From positions 3,012,501 to 3,076,500 of the forward strand of contig NZ_CP096147.1 of assembly GCF_026016445.1 (NCBI RefSeq): DNA of 64,000 nucleotides. Reading direction: 5' to 3'. The stretch's first letter is position 1; every line of letters begins with the position of its first letter. Origin of the DNA: Cognatishimia activa (GTDB lineage: Bacteria; Pseudomonadota; Alphaproteobacteria; Rhodobacterales; Rhodobacteraceae). Position numbers and translations under genes: made by a program. This document shows, piece after piece, positions 44,678 to 53,042 of the stretch. Under the pieces are notes generated by a model that saw nothing but the letters and a program-made list of their open reading frames with translations, was not told the DNA's origin and made no database searches.

Positions 44678-46189
44678 TTATTTGATGCGTTGTCCGTTTG
44701 CCAGAACATGGCCGGATTCATTGACCTCGATGCGAGAATTCAACTCATCCTCGGATGGGCCTGGGGTTGCAAAGATACCCATCATCATACGGGCGCCCAT
44801 GGCGTCGTCTTCGCCGACAAAGCCCATCTGGATGAGTTTATCGAGCAGACCGTTGCCACCCAGCAGACGGAATTCAGCAGCGCCCAATGGGCGTGGCATG
44901 CCGTCAAAGCTATCCATGTCGGTATTGTCAAATGTGAAGTCACCTTCGCCTGTGAGCTCTGCGCCTGCGATTTCAACAACGAAATCGGAAAGTGTCAGGG
45001 CGGTCAGTTCGCCGGGGAACTCATCGCTGTCTTCAATGGATGGATCCAACAGGCTGGTGAATATGCGGGTCTTGCCGTCCAAAGTGAAGCTCAAAGTGGC
45101 TGGATCACGAGGTAGAATTGCAGAAGGATCAAAGATGTTCCAAAGCATTTCTGGAACAGACAGACCTCCGAAAGTCAGGCCAAGCGCAAAGTCCTGTTCC
45201 TCTTCAGAAGCGGCCAGAGGCATTTCAAACTCGTAACCGATTTCCTCCAGTGTGAAGGCAATGGGGAAAGGAACGTCGCCCCCCACTAGGTTGATCGACA
45301 GGTCGCTTCCTGAACCGAGGTAACCGATACCCTCGCTAGAAAACGCAACTTCGACTTCGCTTCCTCCAGAGGTCATATCAACGTTCACGGGTTGATCATC
45401 TTCGACCGCGGTCAGTTGGAATTCAGAACCGTTTTGACGGAAGGAACCATCCATCGCAAATCCAGCTTCAAATAAGGCTTCGGGGTCTTCCATATCGATA
45501 CCAATTGGAACAAGCCCACCACCTTCAAAGCTCAGGCCATCAACAGCGCCTGTAATGACGACATTGGCATCTTCTGAGGAATCCACAATGCGTACTTCAT
45601 ATGTGACACCGGCCGCAGACATGTTTTGCTCGATCTCGCGCATGTCCCCAATCTTCATCGAAGACTGGCCAATCAGATTATCCATGGTCATTACAAACTG
45701 CAGATCATCTGGTGCATCTTCGCCGACGACTTCAAAATCTGCCAGTTCGACGACCAGGGACGCTGCGGTGTAGCTGTAGGTCATGTCATTAGGCTCACCG
45801 GACACAACGGTGGACATGCCAGTCATGTCGATGGCGACATCAATTGCGACGGCGTCCCCTTCAGGAGATTCTGCGTCGATTTTAAAGGAGGACTTCTGCG
45901 GCATGCCGACAAGAACGGTACCGTCACCTTGATCGGTGAAGGTGAGTTCGGGCATTGTCATCACCACGTTACCCTCGTCCTGAGGGATATCGAAGGACAT
46001 TGTCAGATCGGAGATAGTGAGAGTATCGCCAGATCGACTTTCGGTACCTTCGACGGAGTAGCCGAAGTCCTCCATGTAGGATTTCCAATCTGACCAAACT
46101 TCTTGACCAGTTACATCAGCCTGAACGGCTGAAGCTGCAAAAATGCCGGCCAGCGCGGTGGCCCCACTTAATTGAGTCCAACGTGACAT
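44678..46189 (-). CDS. DUF2125 domain-containing secreted protein
   Basis: 503 residues from ATG at 46189, with GGAAGGG upstream and a signal peptide ending AASAVQA (about residue 23). The mature part is acidic, beta-rich, and repetitive in character (LTISDLTMSFDIPQDEG, VVMTMPELTFTDQGDGTV), as in DUF2125 proteins, which are typical of Rhodobacterales and predicted to be periplasmic or outer-membrane associated. The C-terminus ENSGHVLANGQRIK-like segment is conserved. Function unknown. Transcribed alone with its own terminator, divergent from the SDR gene. Confidence 0.8.
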   Translation of the reverse strand: MSRWTQLSGATALAGIFAASAVQADVTGQEVWSDWKSYMEDFGYSVEGTESRSGDTLTISDLTMSFDIPQDEGNVVMTMPELTFTDQGDGTVLVGMPQKSSFKIDAESPEGDAVAIDVAIDMTGMSTVVSGEPNDMTYSYTAASLVVELADFEVVGEDAPDDLQFVMTMDNLIGQSSMKIGDMREIEQNMSAAGVTYEVRIVDSSEDANVVITGAVDGLSFEGGGLVPIGIDMEDPEALFEAGFAMDGSFRQNGSEFQLTAVEDDQPVNVDMTSGGSEVEVAFSSEGIGYLGSGSDLSINLVGGDVPFPIAFTLEEIGYEFEMPLAASEEEQDFALGLTFGGLSVPEMLWNIFDPSAILPRDPATLSFTLDGKTRIFTSLLDPSIEDSDEFPGELTALTLSDFVVEIAGAELTGEGDFTFDNTDMDSFDGMPRPLGAAEFRLLGGNGLLDKLIQMGFVGEDDAMGARMMMGIFATPGPSEDELNSRIEVNESGHVLANGQRIK

Positions 46190-46318
46190 CACGAACCCTT
46201 CCCAAATGAAATTCTCTATCAACTTCGGGACTCTAGTCGCTGGGGTCAAGGGGCAGGGGTGGACCAATTGAGATACCAGGGCTACGAATGGCCAAAATCT
46301 CATCCGATGGAGGGTGTC

Positions 46319-47071
46319 ATGGCGAATATGCGGGGCAAAACAGTCTTAATCACAGGTGCGAGCCGCGGGATCGGTGCCTCTGCCGCGCGGGTTTTTGCCG
46401 ATGCAGGCGCAAACGTCGCTTTGTTGGCAAGAACCGAAGACGCAATTGCAGATCTCACAAAGGAAGTTGGTTCCCAAGCCATGGCCATCCCCTGCGATGT
46501 CAGTCGTTTCTGGGAGGTGCAAAAGGCCGTGGATGCTTGTGTCGCAACCTTCGGCCAAATCGATGTACTGATCAATTGCGCTGGATTAATTGAACCCATC
46601 GCACATTTGTCAGAAGCGGATCCTGAAGACTGGGGACACTTGATAGATGTAAATGTCAAAGGTGTCTTCAACGCAATGCGCGCCACGCTGCCGGTCATGA
46701 TTGAAAACGACGGTGGAACAATCTTAACAATTGGGTCCGGCGCAGCTCGAACACCTTACGAAGGTTGGAGCGCCTATTCAGCGTCGAAAGCAGCAGCACT
46801 GATGTTGACACGAACAGTTCACAATGAAACCTCAGCCCAGGGCATTCGCGCTATGAGTTTGGCGCCCGGATCCGTGGCCACCGACATGCAGGTGATTGTG
46901 AAAGATAGCGGCATTAACCCAGCCTCTCAGAGGGGGTGGGATGAGCATGTTCCCCCAGAATGGCCTGCAAAAGCGCTCTTGTGGATGTGTGGTTCTGAGG
47001 CCGATCCTTGGTGTGGAGAGGAAATCTCACTCCGTGACAATGAGATTCGTCAGAAAGTGGGGCTGGTGTGA
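46319..47071 (+). CDS. Short-chain dehydrogenase/reductase
   Basis: 250 residues. TGASRGIG cofactor motif (about 11-18), NCAG (NNAG-like), active-site Ser in GSGAARTP and YSASK catalytic Tyr-Lys. ATG at 46319 has GGAGGG upstream; longer frames to 46259 are unsupported. The coenzyme loop LARTEDA suggests NADP(H). It is coupled to the crotonase-like gene by GTGA, so the pair may act on one acyl substrate. Confidence 0.9.
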   Translation: MANMRGKTVLITGASRGIGASAARVFADAGANVALLARTEDAIADLTKEVGSQAMAIPCDVSRFWEVQKAVDACVATFGQIDVLINCAGLIEPIAHLSEADPEDWGHLIDVNVKGVFNAMRATLPVMIENDGGTILTIGSGAARTPYEGWSAYSASKAAALMLTRTVHNETSAQGIRAMSLAPGSVATDMQVIVKDSGINPASQRGWDEHVPPEWPAKALLWMCGSEADPWCGEEISLRDNEIRQKVGLV

Positions 47072-47679
47072 TTCAACTCTGCAAAGAAGACAACGGGCTT
47101 TGGATCGTCACCATCAATCGTCCAGAGAAGGCCAACTCTCTCACCGAAGCTATGCTGACCGAGCTTGCGGACATTGCCGAAAGCGCAGGATCGGCCAAGG
47201 TGATAATCTTTACCGGTGCCGGTAAAGTTTTTAGCGCAGGGGCTGATCTGGATGAAGCTCGCGCTGGGCTTGCCACAAGCCCGGTTTGGGAGCGTCTGTC
47301 CTCTGCTGTAGCCCAACTTCCTTGCCTTACAATCGCTGCTTTGAATGGCACTCTGGCCGGTGGCGCAAATGGTCTCGCGTTGGCTTGCGATCTTCGCATC
47401 GCCGTGCCTACAGCCAAGTTCTTTTATCCGGTCATGAAGCTCGGCTTTCTGCCGCAACCTTCAGACCCAAAGCGCATGACAGCACTCATTGGTCCATCAC
47501 GGACGAAACTGATTTTGATGGGCGGTCAAAAGATTTTGGCAGATGAAGCTCTGCAATTCGGTTTGATAGACCGGGTTGTTGAACCGGATGACTTGATGTC
47601 CACCGCGCGTGCGATAGCCGGAGATACACTAGCCGCCTCAACTGAAATTGCGCAGGGCATCAAGTCTCTCTGTCAGTAA
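47068..47679 (+). CDS. Crotonase-fold protein lacking both catalytic glutamates
   Basis: 203 residues, about 50 shorter than typical enoyl-CoA hydratases. Oxyanion-hole segments are kept: FSAGADLDEAR and AGGANGLALACDLRIA. The first hydratase glutamate (GGGxExA pattern) is Gly here (GGANGLA) and the second (PE-x-x-LG) is Val (PVMKLG). A hydratase reaction is therefore unlikely; isomerase, thioesterase or decarboxylase chemistry or a non-enzymatic role is possible. GTG start overlaps the SDR stop by 4 bases. Convergent with the HNH gene (2-base gap). Confidence 0.8.
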   Translation: MIQLCKEDNGLWIVTINRPEKANSLTEAMLTELADIAESAGSAKVIIFTGAGKVFSAGADLDEARAGLATSPVWERLSSAVAQLPCLTIAALNGTLAGGANGLALACDLRIAVPTAKFFYPVMKLGFLPQPSDPKRMTALIGPSRTKLILMGGQKILADEALQFGLIDRVVEPDDLMSTARAIAGDTLAASTEIAQGIKSLCQ

Positions 47680-47681
47680 GT

Positions 47682-47975
47682 TCACCGCTTGCGTCTTGGC
47701 CCGGGTGTTCGTGAGTGAAATGTCGCCGGGCGTTTGGTTATCCATGCGATGAATTTGGCGATGCGTTCATGGGATCGCAGTGCCTCTATCGTATTGAATT
47801 CCCGTGCCAGTTCCGTTTCCGTGAAAGTGGCGTGTATCTCATTGTGGCAAATCTGATGGAGCAAGACTGTTGGACCACCTTTTCCGCCCTTCAGCCGGGG
47901 GATCAGGTGATGGTGGCTTTGTTTTGCATCCGCAGGAATGGGGCGCAAACACAATGGGCAGATCGGATCTTGCAT
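47682..47975 (-). CDS. Small HNH-domain protein
   Basis: 97 residues from ATG at 47975. PICPLCLRPI gives a CxxC zinc pair, SHHHLIPRLKGG the HNH-type metal residues, and HQICHNEIHATFT the second half. This is a compact stand-alone HNH module found widely in Alphaproteobacteria, not part of a visible restriction, mobile or homing system. Whether it cleaves DNA is unknown. Confidence 0.78.
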   Translation of the reverse strand: MQDPICPLCLRPIPADAKQSHHHLIPRLKGGKGGPTVLLHQICHNEIHATFTETELAREFNTIEALRSHERIAKFIAWITKRPATFHSRTPGPRRKR

Positions 47976-48050
47976 CGTTTTTCTTGAGCTTTCGCGAGGG
48001 ATTGGGCAAGAGAATGCGACAGGTTGGGTAAAAGTCAAAGGGGTTGCGCA

Positions 48051-49388
48051 GTGGAAAATCTATCGGTGGATCAACAACCGGAAATCCTTGTCCAAGCGCT
48101 GTCTTATTGGGATCAGGGTCTAGCGATTGCCAAAGAATGGGTGCTGAGCCCTGCGGCTTGGTCACAGTTTGCGCTGCTCGTCGCTGCGTTTTTAGTCGCG
48201 CTGTGGATCAGTCGACGTTTGCGACCCATTCTGACCAAGCTGTTAACACCTGAAGCTGAAAACAACTCGGTTTTTGCGAAAGCGCGCCGATTTGTGCTGC
48301 AGTTTGTCCCGCTGCTCCTGCCGCTCTTAGCGTTTGCCCTGACTGGTGTTGGTGAAAACATCACCCGCAGCGTTTTTGGGTCCGGGGCCGTCATCGCTTT
48401 TGGTAAGCGTGTCTTTCTTTTCCTTGCGGTGCGTATCTTGGTCAAAGAGGTGATCCAAGATCCATTTATGAAAGTGCTTGGGAAGTATCTGCTCATACCA
48501 TTGGCTGGTATCTATGCGCTTGGATTGTTGGGGCCAGTCATGGCGAAGCTGGATTCGACGGTGATCCCACTGGGCAATCTGAGCTTCTCACTCCTGTTCC
48601 TCGCAAGGTTTGCGATTGTTGGCGGGGTGATATTCTGGCTCGGTCGCTGGTCGAATACACAGTCGACCGCATTCATCAAAAACCAATCAGAGATGCGCCC
48701 AGCGATGCGCGAATTGGCTCTTAAGGCCAGCGAGATCGCTATTTTCGGCATCGCGTTCCTGCTGCTGATGAACATCATGGGCATCTCTCTAACATCCCTT
48801 GCAGTGCTTGGGGGTGCTATTGGTGTTGGTCTCGGTTTTGGCCTGCAAAAGATTGCCAGTAACTTTATCTCCGGCGTGATCCTACTTCTGGAAGGGCAGG
48901 CAACAGTTGGCGATTATGTAGAACTTGATGGCGGCGAGGCTGGCACCATTGTGAAAATGACTGCCCGCGCAGCCATTCTTGAGACCTTCGATGGCCGATG
49001 GATTGTGGTGCCGAATGAGGATTTCATTACCACTCGCGTAGTGAACTTCTCTGACAGTGGGTCGGCCAACCGCTATGAGGCACCTTTCTCAGTCAGTTAT
49101 GACACGGACATCAACAAAGTGCCTGAGATCATCGAAGCTGCCGTCGCCAAACTTGAATTTGTGCTCGATGATCCAGATGGTCCCGATTGTGAACTACGCG
49201 GGTTTGGTGACTCCGGCATAGATTTCGCAGTTGAGTTCTGGGTAAACGGTATTGATGATGGCAAAAACAAGTTCACACCAAAAGTGCTGTTCGCCGTTTG
49301 GAACGCGCTGAAAGACAATGGCATAGAAATCCCATACCCACACCGTGTGGTCGAGTTCAAAGGCCAAATACCAGACATCGCAAAATGA
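48051..49388 (+). CDS. Mechanosensitive ion channel, MscS family
   Basis: 445 residues from GTG at 48051 (AAAGGGG upstream). An N-terminal region with four to five hydrophobic helices is followed by the MscS pore helix and beta domain: GGAIGVGLGFGLQKIASNFISG (split: GLGFGLQKIASNFISG), LLEGQATVGDYVELD and WIVVPNEDFITTRVVNFS. The C-terminal alpha/beta domain ends near VEFKG. It opens on hypo-osmotic shock. Overlaps the flavoprotein gene by ATGA. Confidence 0.92.
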   Translation: MENLSVDQQPEILVQALSYWDQGLAIAKEWVLSPAAWSQFALLVAAFLVALWISRRLRPILTKLLTPEAENNSVFAKARRFVLQFVPLLLPLLAFALTGVGENITRSVFGSGAVIAFGKRVFLFLAVRILVKEVIQDPFMKVLGKYLLIPLAGIYALGLLGPVMAKLDSTVIPLGNLSFSLLFLARFAIVGGVIFWLGRWSNTQSTAFIKNQSEMRPAMRELALKASEIAIFGIAFLLLMNIMGISLTSLAVLGGAIGVGLGFGLQKIASNFISGVILLLEGQATVGDYVELDGGEAGTIVKMTARAAILETFDGRWIVVPNEDFITTRVVNFSDSGSANRYEAPFSVSYDTDINKVPEIIEAAVAKLEFVLDDPDGPDCELRGFGDSGIDFAVEFWVNGIDDGKNKFTPKVLFAVWNALKDNGIEIPYPHRVVEFKGQIPDIAK

Positions 49389-50542
49389 AGACTGCGCTGA
49401 TCATTGGAGCCGGTCCGGCAGGGTTAATGGCGGCAGATGCTCTGTCATTGGCTGGCCATAAAGTGACCGTTGCAGAAGCGAAACCGAGCGTTGCGCGCAA
49501 ATTTCTGATGGCCGGGAAATCGGGGTTAAACCTAACGAAGGACGAGCCGCTAGAGGAATTTCTGAACGCCTTTGAGGAAGCTAAAGAAGCGCTCCGCCCT
49601 ATGATCTCTACCTTTGGTCCTAAGGAAGCAGTGGCTTGGGCTGAAGCCCATCAGCAGGAGATGTTCAGGGGATCAACGGGGCGCGTTTTTCCCAAGGCGA
49701 TGAAGGCGTCTCCGCTGCTTCGAAACTGGCTGACTAAGCTGTCGGGCCAAGGTGTTGAAATCAAAACCCGTCATCGCTGGATTGCGATGGATGATGGATA
49801 TGTCTTTGAGACACCTGATGGCAAGGTCACTTTGACTGCAGATGTGATCGTGCTGGCCTGCGGAGGGTCTAGCTGGGCCCGACTTGGGTCAGATGGTGCT
49901 TGGGCCGACATTGTCGATCTTCCAATTTCACCAATCAAACCGGCGAATATGGGCTTTGAAATTTCCTGGTCCGCTCATATGGAAAAACACTTCGGACAAC
50001 CTGTGAAAGGTGTTTGCTTGATTGCGGGGGCGCACAAAAGCCGCGGTGAATTTGTGATCTCGGAGACCGGGATAGAAGGCGGGGGCATCTACGCGTTATC
50101 GCGTTATATCCGGGAGGGAAACGAGCTTTGGATTGATCTTTTGCCAGACCAGAGTGAAGCCGACATACGCAGGCGTATGGGTGTTGCGCGTGGTAAAAAC
50201 AGCTTTGCTAACCATCTGCGCAAGCAGCTTAAGTTAGGTCCTGTCAAGCAGGCGCTGTTGATGGAATTCGGGCGACCACTACCAGAGGATATTGCACCCG
50301 CAGTTAAATCTTTGCCGATCAATTTGAAGGGCTCTCGGCCGATGGATCAAGCGATTTCCACGGCGGGTGGACTGTCATTTGAGGCATTAGACGAGACGTT
50401 GATGGTCAAATCCCAACCCGGCGTTTTCGCTGCTGGCGAGATGCTGGATTGGGAGGCCCCCACAGGGGGTTATTTGTTGACGGCCTGCCTTGCAACAGGC
50501 CTGTGGGCGGGCCAGCGTGCCGCCGAGTGGTTGGCGCGCTAA
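49385..50542 (+). CDS. HI0933/YhiN-like NAD(P)/FAD-dependent oxidoreductase
   Basis: 385 residues. The FAD Rossmann motif IIGAGPAGLMAADALSLAG (about 6-24), the family feature ARKFLMAGKSGLNLTKDEP, FRGSTGRVFP and a C-terminal GGYLLTACLATGLWAGQ identify the HI0933-like family. Cofactor binding is clear but the substrate is unknown. Start overlaps the mscS stop (ATGA); a longer frame to 49298 lies wholly in mscS and is rejected. Confidence 0.9.
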   Translation: MKTALIIGAGPAGLMAADALSLAGHKVTVAEAKPSVARKFLMAGKSGLNLTKDEPLEEFLNAFEEAKEALRPMISTFGPKEAVAWAEAHQQEMFRGSTGRVFPKAMKASPLLRNWLTKLSGQGVEIKTRHRWIAMDDGYVFETPDGKVTLTADVIVLACGGSSWARLGSDGAWADIVDLPISPIKPANMGFEISWSAHMEKHFGQPVKGVCLIAGAHKSRGEFVISETGIEGGGIYALSRYIREGNELWIDLLPDQSEADIRRRMGVARGKNSFANHLRKQLKLGPVKQALLMEFGRPLPEDIAPAVKSLPINLKGSRPMDQAISTAGGLSFEALDETLMVKSQPGVFAAGEMLDWEAPTGGYLLTACLATGLWAGQRAAEWLAR

Positions 50543-50548
50543 GTACGC

Positions 50549-51433
50549 CTAAGTTGTGCTTTCCATGCGCTCGGCCCAACGATCTCCAAGGCGTTCCAGC
50601 AATCCGCTGAACTTATATGGGGCGATTTTGTTGAACATCATACGCGCGAAAGCATTGCCTTTGGCCTTCACAAAAATCTCGATCAAAAATTCACTCTCGA
50701 TTCCTTTAGTGTCGACCGACCATCGGCCTTGCACCGTGTCGAAAGGATACGGGTAGCCCTCGGCTTCAGTGTGGACGTTGAACCCGTAAATACGGCCTTC
50801 CTCATAAAGATCGCAGGTCTCAGTCCAATTCTCGCCATCCGGTCCGTAGCAGCGCCGCTGCATGCCCAGGGAATCGCCTTCGATGACTTCGACCTTCGAA
50901 ATATTGTCAGCTACATCCGCATAAGCTGGATGATCGTTTATGATCTTCCACACCACGTCTTTAGGAGCTTTGACCTTGCGCCGTGTGGTCGCGACCAGAG
51001 TGCCGTCCTGCGTCGAGAATGAAACGTCGGTTATGGCAGGTTTGATGCCCTTCGCACCGCGGTATTGGCCTATTGCAAACATTGCTACGAAACCTGCCAC
51101 GGCCCATAAGATTACAAGTCCTGAGATGGTGAAGTGCGTGCCATAAAACCATGTTAAAGCTGCGGTGCCTGCAATCCAGCCAAGGTCTGCCTGGACAACC
51201 TGCAACGTCCAAAACCGAGAAACTCGGTGGTTCATTGCGATGCTGGCAACGATCAGAGCAAAGCTCAAAAGGCCGATGCCAAGTAGGCGCAAGACCAGTG
51301 GCATCCAGTCTGGAGGAGCGTTTAGCATAAGCTTGGCAAATGGCCCAGCGGCGGCAATACAGGCGATGCCCGTCAGAACCGAAAAAGATGCATTGGCGAG
51401 CAGGGCTTTGCGCGCGGTGGATTGGTCAGACAT
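50549..51433 (-). CDS. Membrane protein fused to an SRPBCC domain
   Basis: 294 residues. Four hydrophobic helices (about 12-130) precede a C-terminal SRPBCC/polyketide-cyclase-like domain (about 145-285: TTRRKVKAPKDVVWKIINDHPAYADVAD; split at KAPKDVVWKIINDHPAYA). AAGAGGAGA precedes the ATG. It may bind a lipid or hydrophobic ligand at the membrane. Convergent with the YhiN-like gene (6-base gap). No specific function is recognised. Confidence 0.75.
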   Translation of the reverse strand: MSDQSTARKALLANASFSVLTGIACIAAAGPFAKLMLNAPPDWMPLVLRLLGIGLLSFALIVASIAMNHRVSRFWTLQVVQADLGWIAGTAALTWFYGTHFTISGLVILWAVAGFVAMFAIGQYRGAKGIKPAITDVSFSTQDGTLVATTRRKVKAPKDVVWKIINDHPAYADVADNISKVEVIEGDSLGMQRRCYGPDGENWTETCDLYEEGRIYGFNVHTEAEGYPYPFDTVQGRWSVDTKGIESEFLIEIFVKAKGNAFARMMFNKIAPYKFSGLLERLGDRWAERMESTT

Positions 51434-51522
51434 GGATGTCTCCTCTTGCAGAATTGCTGCAAGAGTGGCGCATTGCAGGGAATGTTCTCAATTACCTAGC
51501 GGGTAAGCGAATTACCGATCCG

Positions 51523-52548
51523 TCAGCGCCGCGCGAGCATTGCAAGGCGTAGAAGCGCGCGCTCGACCAGAGCCATCGCGGGTGCGTTTTGGCCTGCACT
51601 GCGCAGTTGCAGATCGGTATCCGTCAGGATCGTCAGGGCCTGTTCCAACTTCGGTGCGCCCCAGCCAGAAGCTTGGCGAACCATACGGTCGCGTCTGGGT
51701 CCGAAGATGGGGGGGCGCATACGAGAAATGCCTTGCGAGGCTCCGCCGGGATCGGAGGCAGCCGTATAAAGAGCGCGAAAGTGACGGGTTGCGCCGATGC
51801 AAAGGCCAACGGGCTGCGTGCCTTGGGCATGCAGTTTTGACATCACCGGCCCGATTTCCTGAGCGCGACCCTCTGCGACAATGTTCAATACATCATCAAG
51901 CGCAGCTTCGGTTGAGGTTGGCGCGCAGGCGGCCACGTCATCTGAAGTTGCTGGTGATGGATCACAGTGCTTATAAAGCGCGAGTTTTTCCACCGTCTGT
52001 CGGAAGTCGCCCGGATCAAGCTCTTTTGACAGGTTGAACAGGTCTGTCATCGCCTCGCGATCGATCTCATTCAAACCTGCTTTGGCAAGTTCTGCTTCGA
52101 TCTCTTCCCGGCTTGGCGGGTCGTTGTAGATGCCGACGGCATAGGCGTTGTTGTGGCCCTCGAAGGCTTTGCGGATTTTGGACGAGGCTTTGAGTTGCCC
52201 TGCTGTGACGATAATCTGAGCATCCCCGGGTGCCCAGTCTTCCAGCGCCGCCAGAATCGCAGGCGCCGCAGTGTCGGTCGCGTCTTCCACGAAAGCCACG
52301 CGTGGACCGGGGAAGAAGGACACCGATTTGATGGCATCCACCAATTGCGCGGGGTCTTTTCGTAGATCGCCACCCGGAATGCGCGTCAGGCGCATTTCTT
52401 CTTCGCCCTGCGGGCCAATGAGCGCAGCGATGACTTCTTGGCGTTTTAGCGCCACGCGCATCGCATCCGGGCCGTAGATCAATAACCCGGTTTTATCCGG
52501 ATCCGGTTTGCCGAAGTAGCGGCTGGCATCGCGGGCGTTCAGCTTCAT
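51523..52548 (-). CDS. holA: DNA polymerase III delta subunit
   Basis: 341 residues. It opens [46 protein letters not shown] and DPGDFRQTVEKLALY are HolA-type blocks of the clamp-loader wrench subunit. The ATG overlaps the lptE stop by 4 bases, so leuS-lptE-holA form one operon, a conserved arrangement in Gammaproteobacteria and Alphaproteobacteria. Confidence 0.92.
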   Translation of the reverse strand: MKLNARDASRYFGKPDPDKTGLLIYGPDAMRVALKRQEVIAALIGPQGEEEMRLTRIPGGDLRKDPAQLVDAIKSVSFFPGPRVAFVEDATDTAAPAILAALEDWAPGDAQIIVTAGQLKASSKIRKAFEGHNNAYAVGIYNDPPSREEIEAELAKAGLNEIDREAMTDLFNLSKELDPGDFRQTVEKLALYKHCDPSPATSDDVAACAPTSTEAALDDVLNIVAEGRAQEIGPVMSKLHAQGTQPVGLCIGATRHFRALYTAASDPGGASQGISRMRPPIFGPRRDRMVRQASGWGAPKLEQALTILTDTDLQLRSAGQNAPAMALVERALLRLAMLARR

Positions 52549-53042
52549 ACGGGCAGGGTGTCTGCTTTGGCGATGATCTCGGTTGTGATGCGGTCCGCCA
52601 AGATGATCATCAGGCGTCGGCGCGCGTCACGGCGTGCAGCGAGTTCGGACACAGTAGAGCCTGTGGTTGAATAGCCAGTGAAACTGTCGACTTTGCCTGA
52701 CAGCAAAACTTCTTTGCTGCTCAGATCGCGTAAAGCATAGGTCCCGGCACCGATCACTTCTTTACGTGTGGTGCGGTTGTCTGTCGTCAAGGCGACGCCA
52801 GCCTCGTTAATGTCCAGGGCAACCGAAAGTCCGAAGCGGGCATTGTCCGCTACTCCCAGACGATGCTCCAGCTGGCGAACCAACTCGAACTGATCTTCAT
52901 TGCTGGGTTCATCCACCAGAATGGCGCTGCGCAGCCGGGTGGCTGCGCTGTCCGGTCCATAGACCGGTTCAAAGCTGCAGCCCGCCACAAGCGGCAGGCC
53001 TGCGGCCATCAATAAGAAAGAGCGGCGATTAAATGACGACAT
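52545..53042 (-). CDS. lptE: LPS-assembly lipoprotein LptE
   Basis: 165 residues. The signal [19 protein letters not shown] contains a twin arginine (NRRSFLL) and a lipobox ending at Cys22, so it may use the Tat route. The mature part (FEPVYG opening, beta-alpha pattern) matches LptE, the outer-membrane partner of LptD in LPS export. It begins 14 bases inside the leuS 3' end and overlaps holA by 4. The context is decisive for the call. Confidence 0.88.
   Translation of the reverse strand: MSSFNRRSFLLMAAGLPLVAGCSFEPVYGPDSAATRLRSAILVDEPSNEDQFELVRQLEHRLGVADNARFGLSVALDINEAGVALTTDNRTTRKEVIGAGTYALRDLSSKEVLLSGKVDSFTGYSTTGSTVSELAARRDARRRLMIILADRITTEIIAKADTLPV

Noticed and set aside
47682..47975. HNH gene as evidence of an intron, insertion sequence or toxin system
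   Set aside because: It is a compact single gene with ordinary neighbours, no inverted repeats and no antitoxin-like partner.
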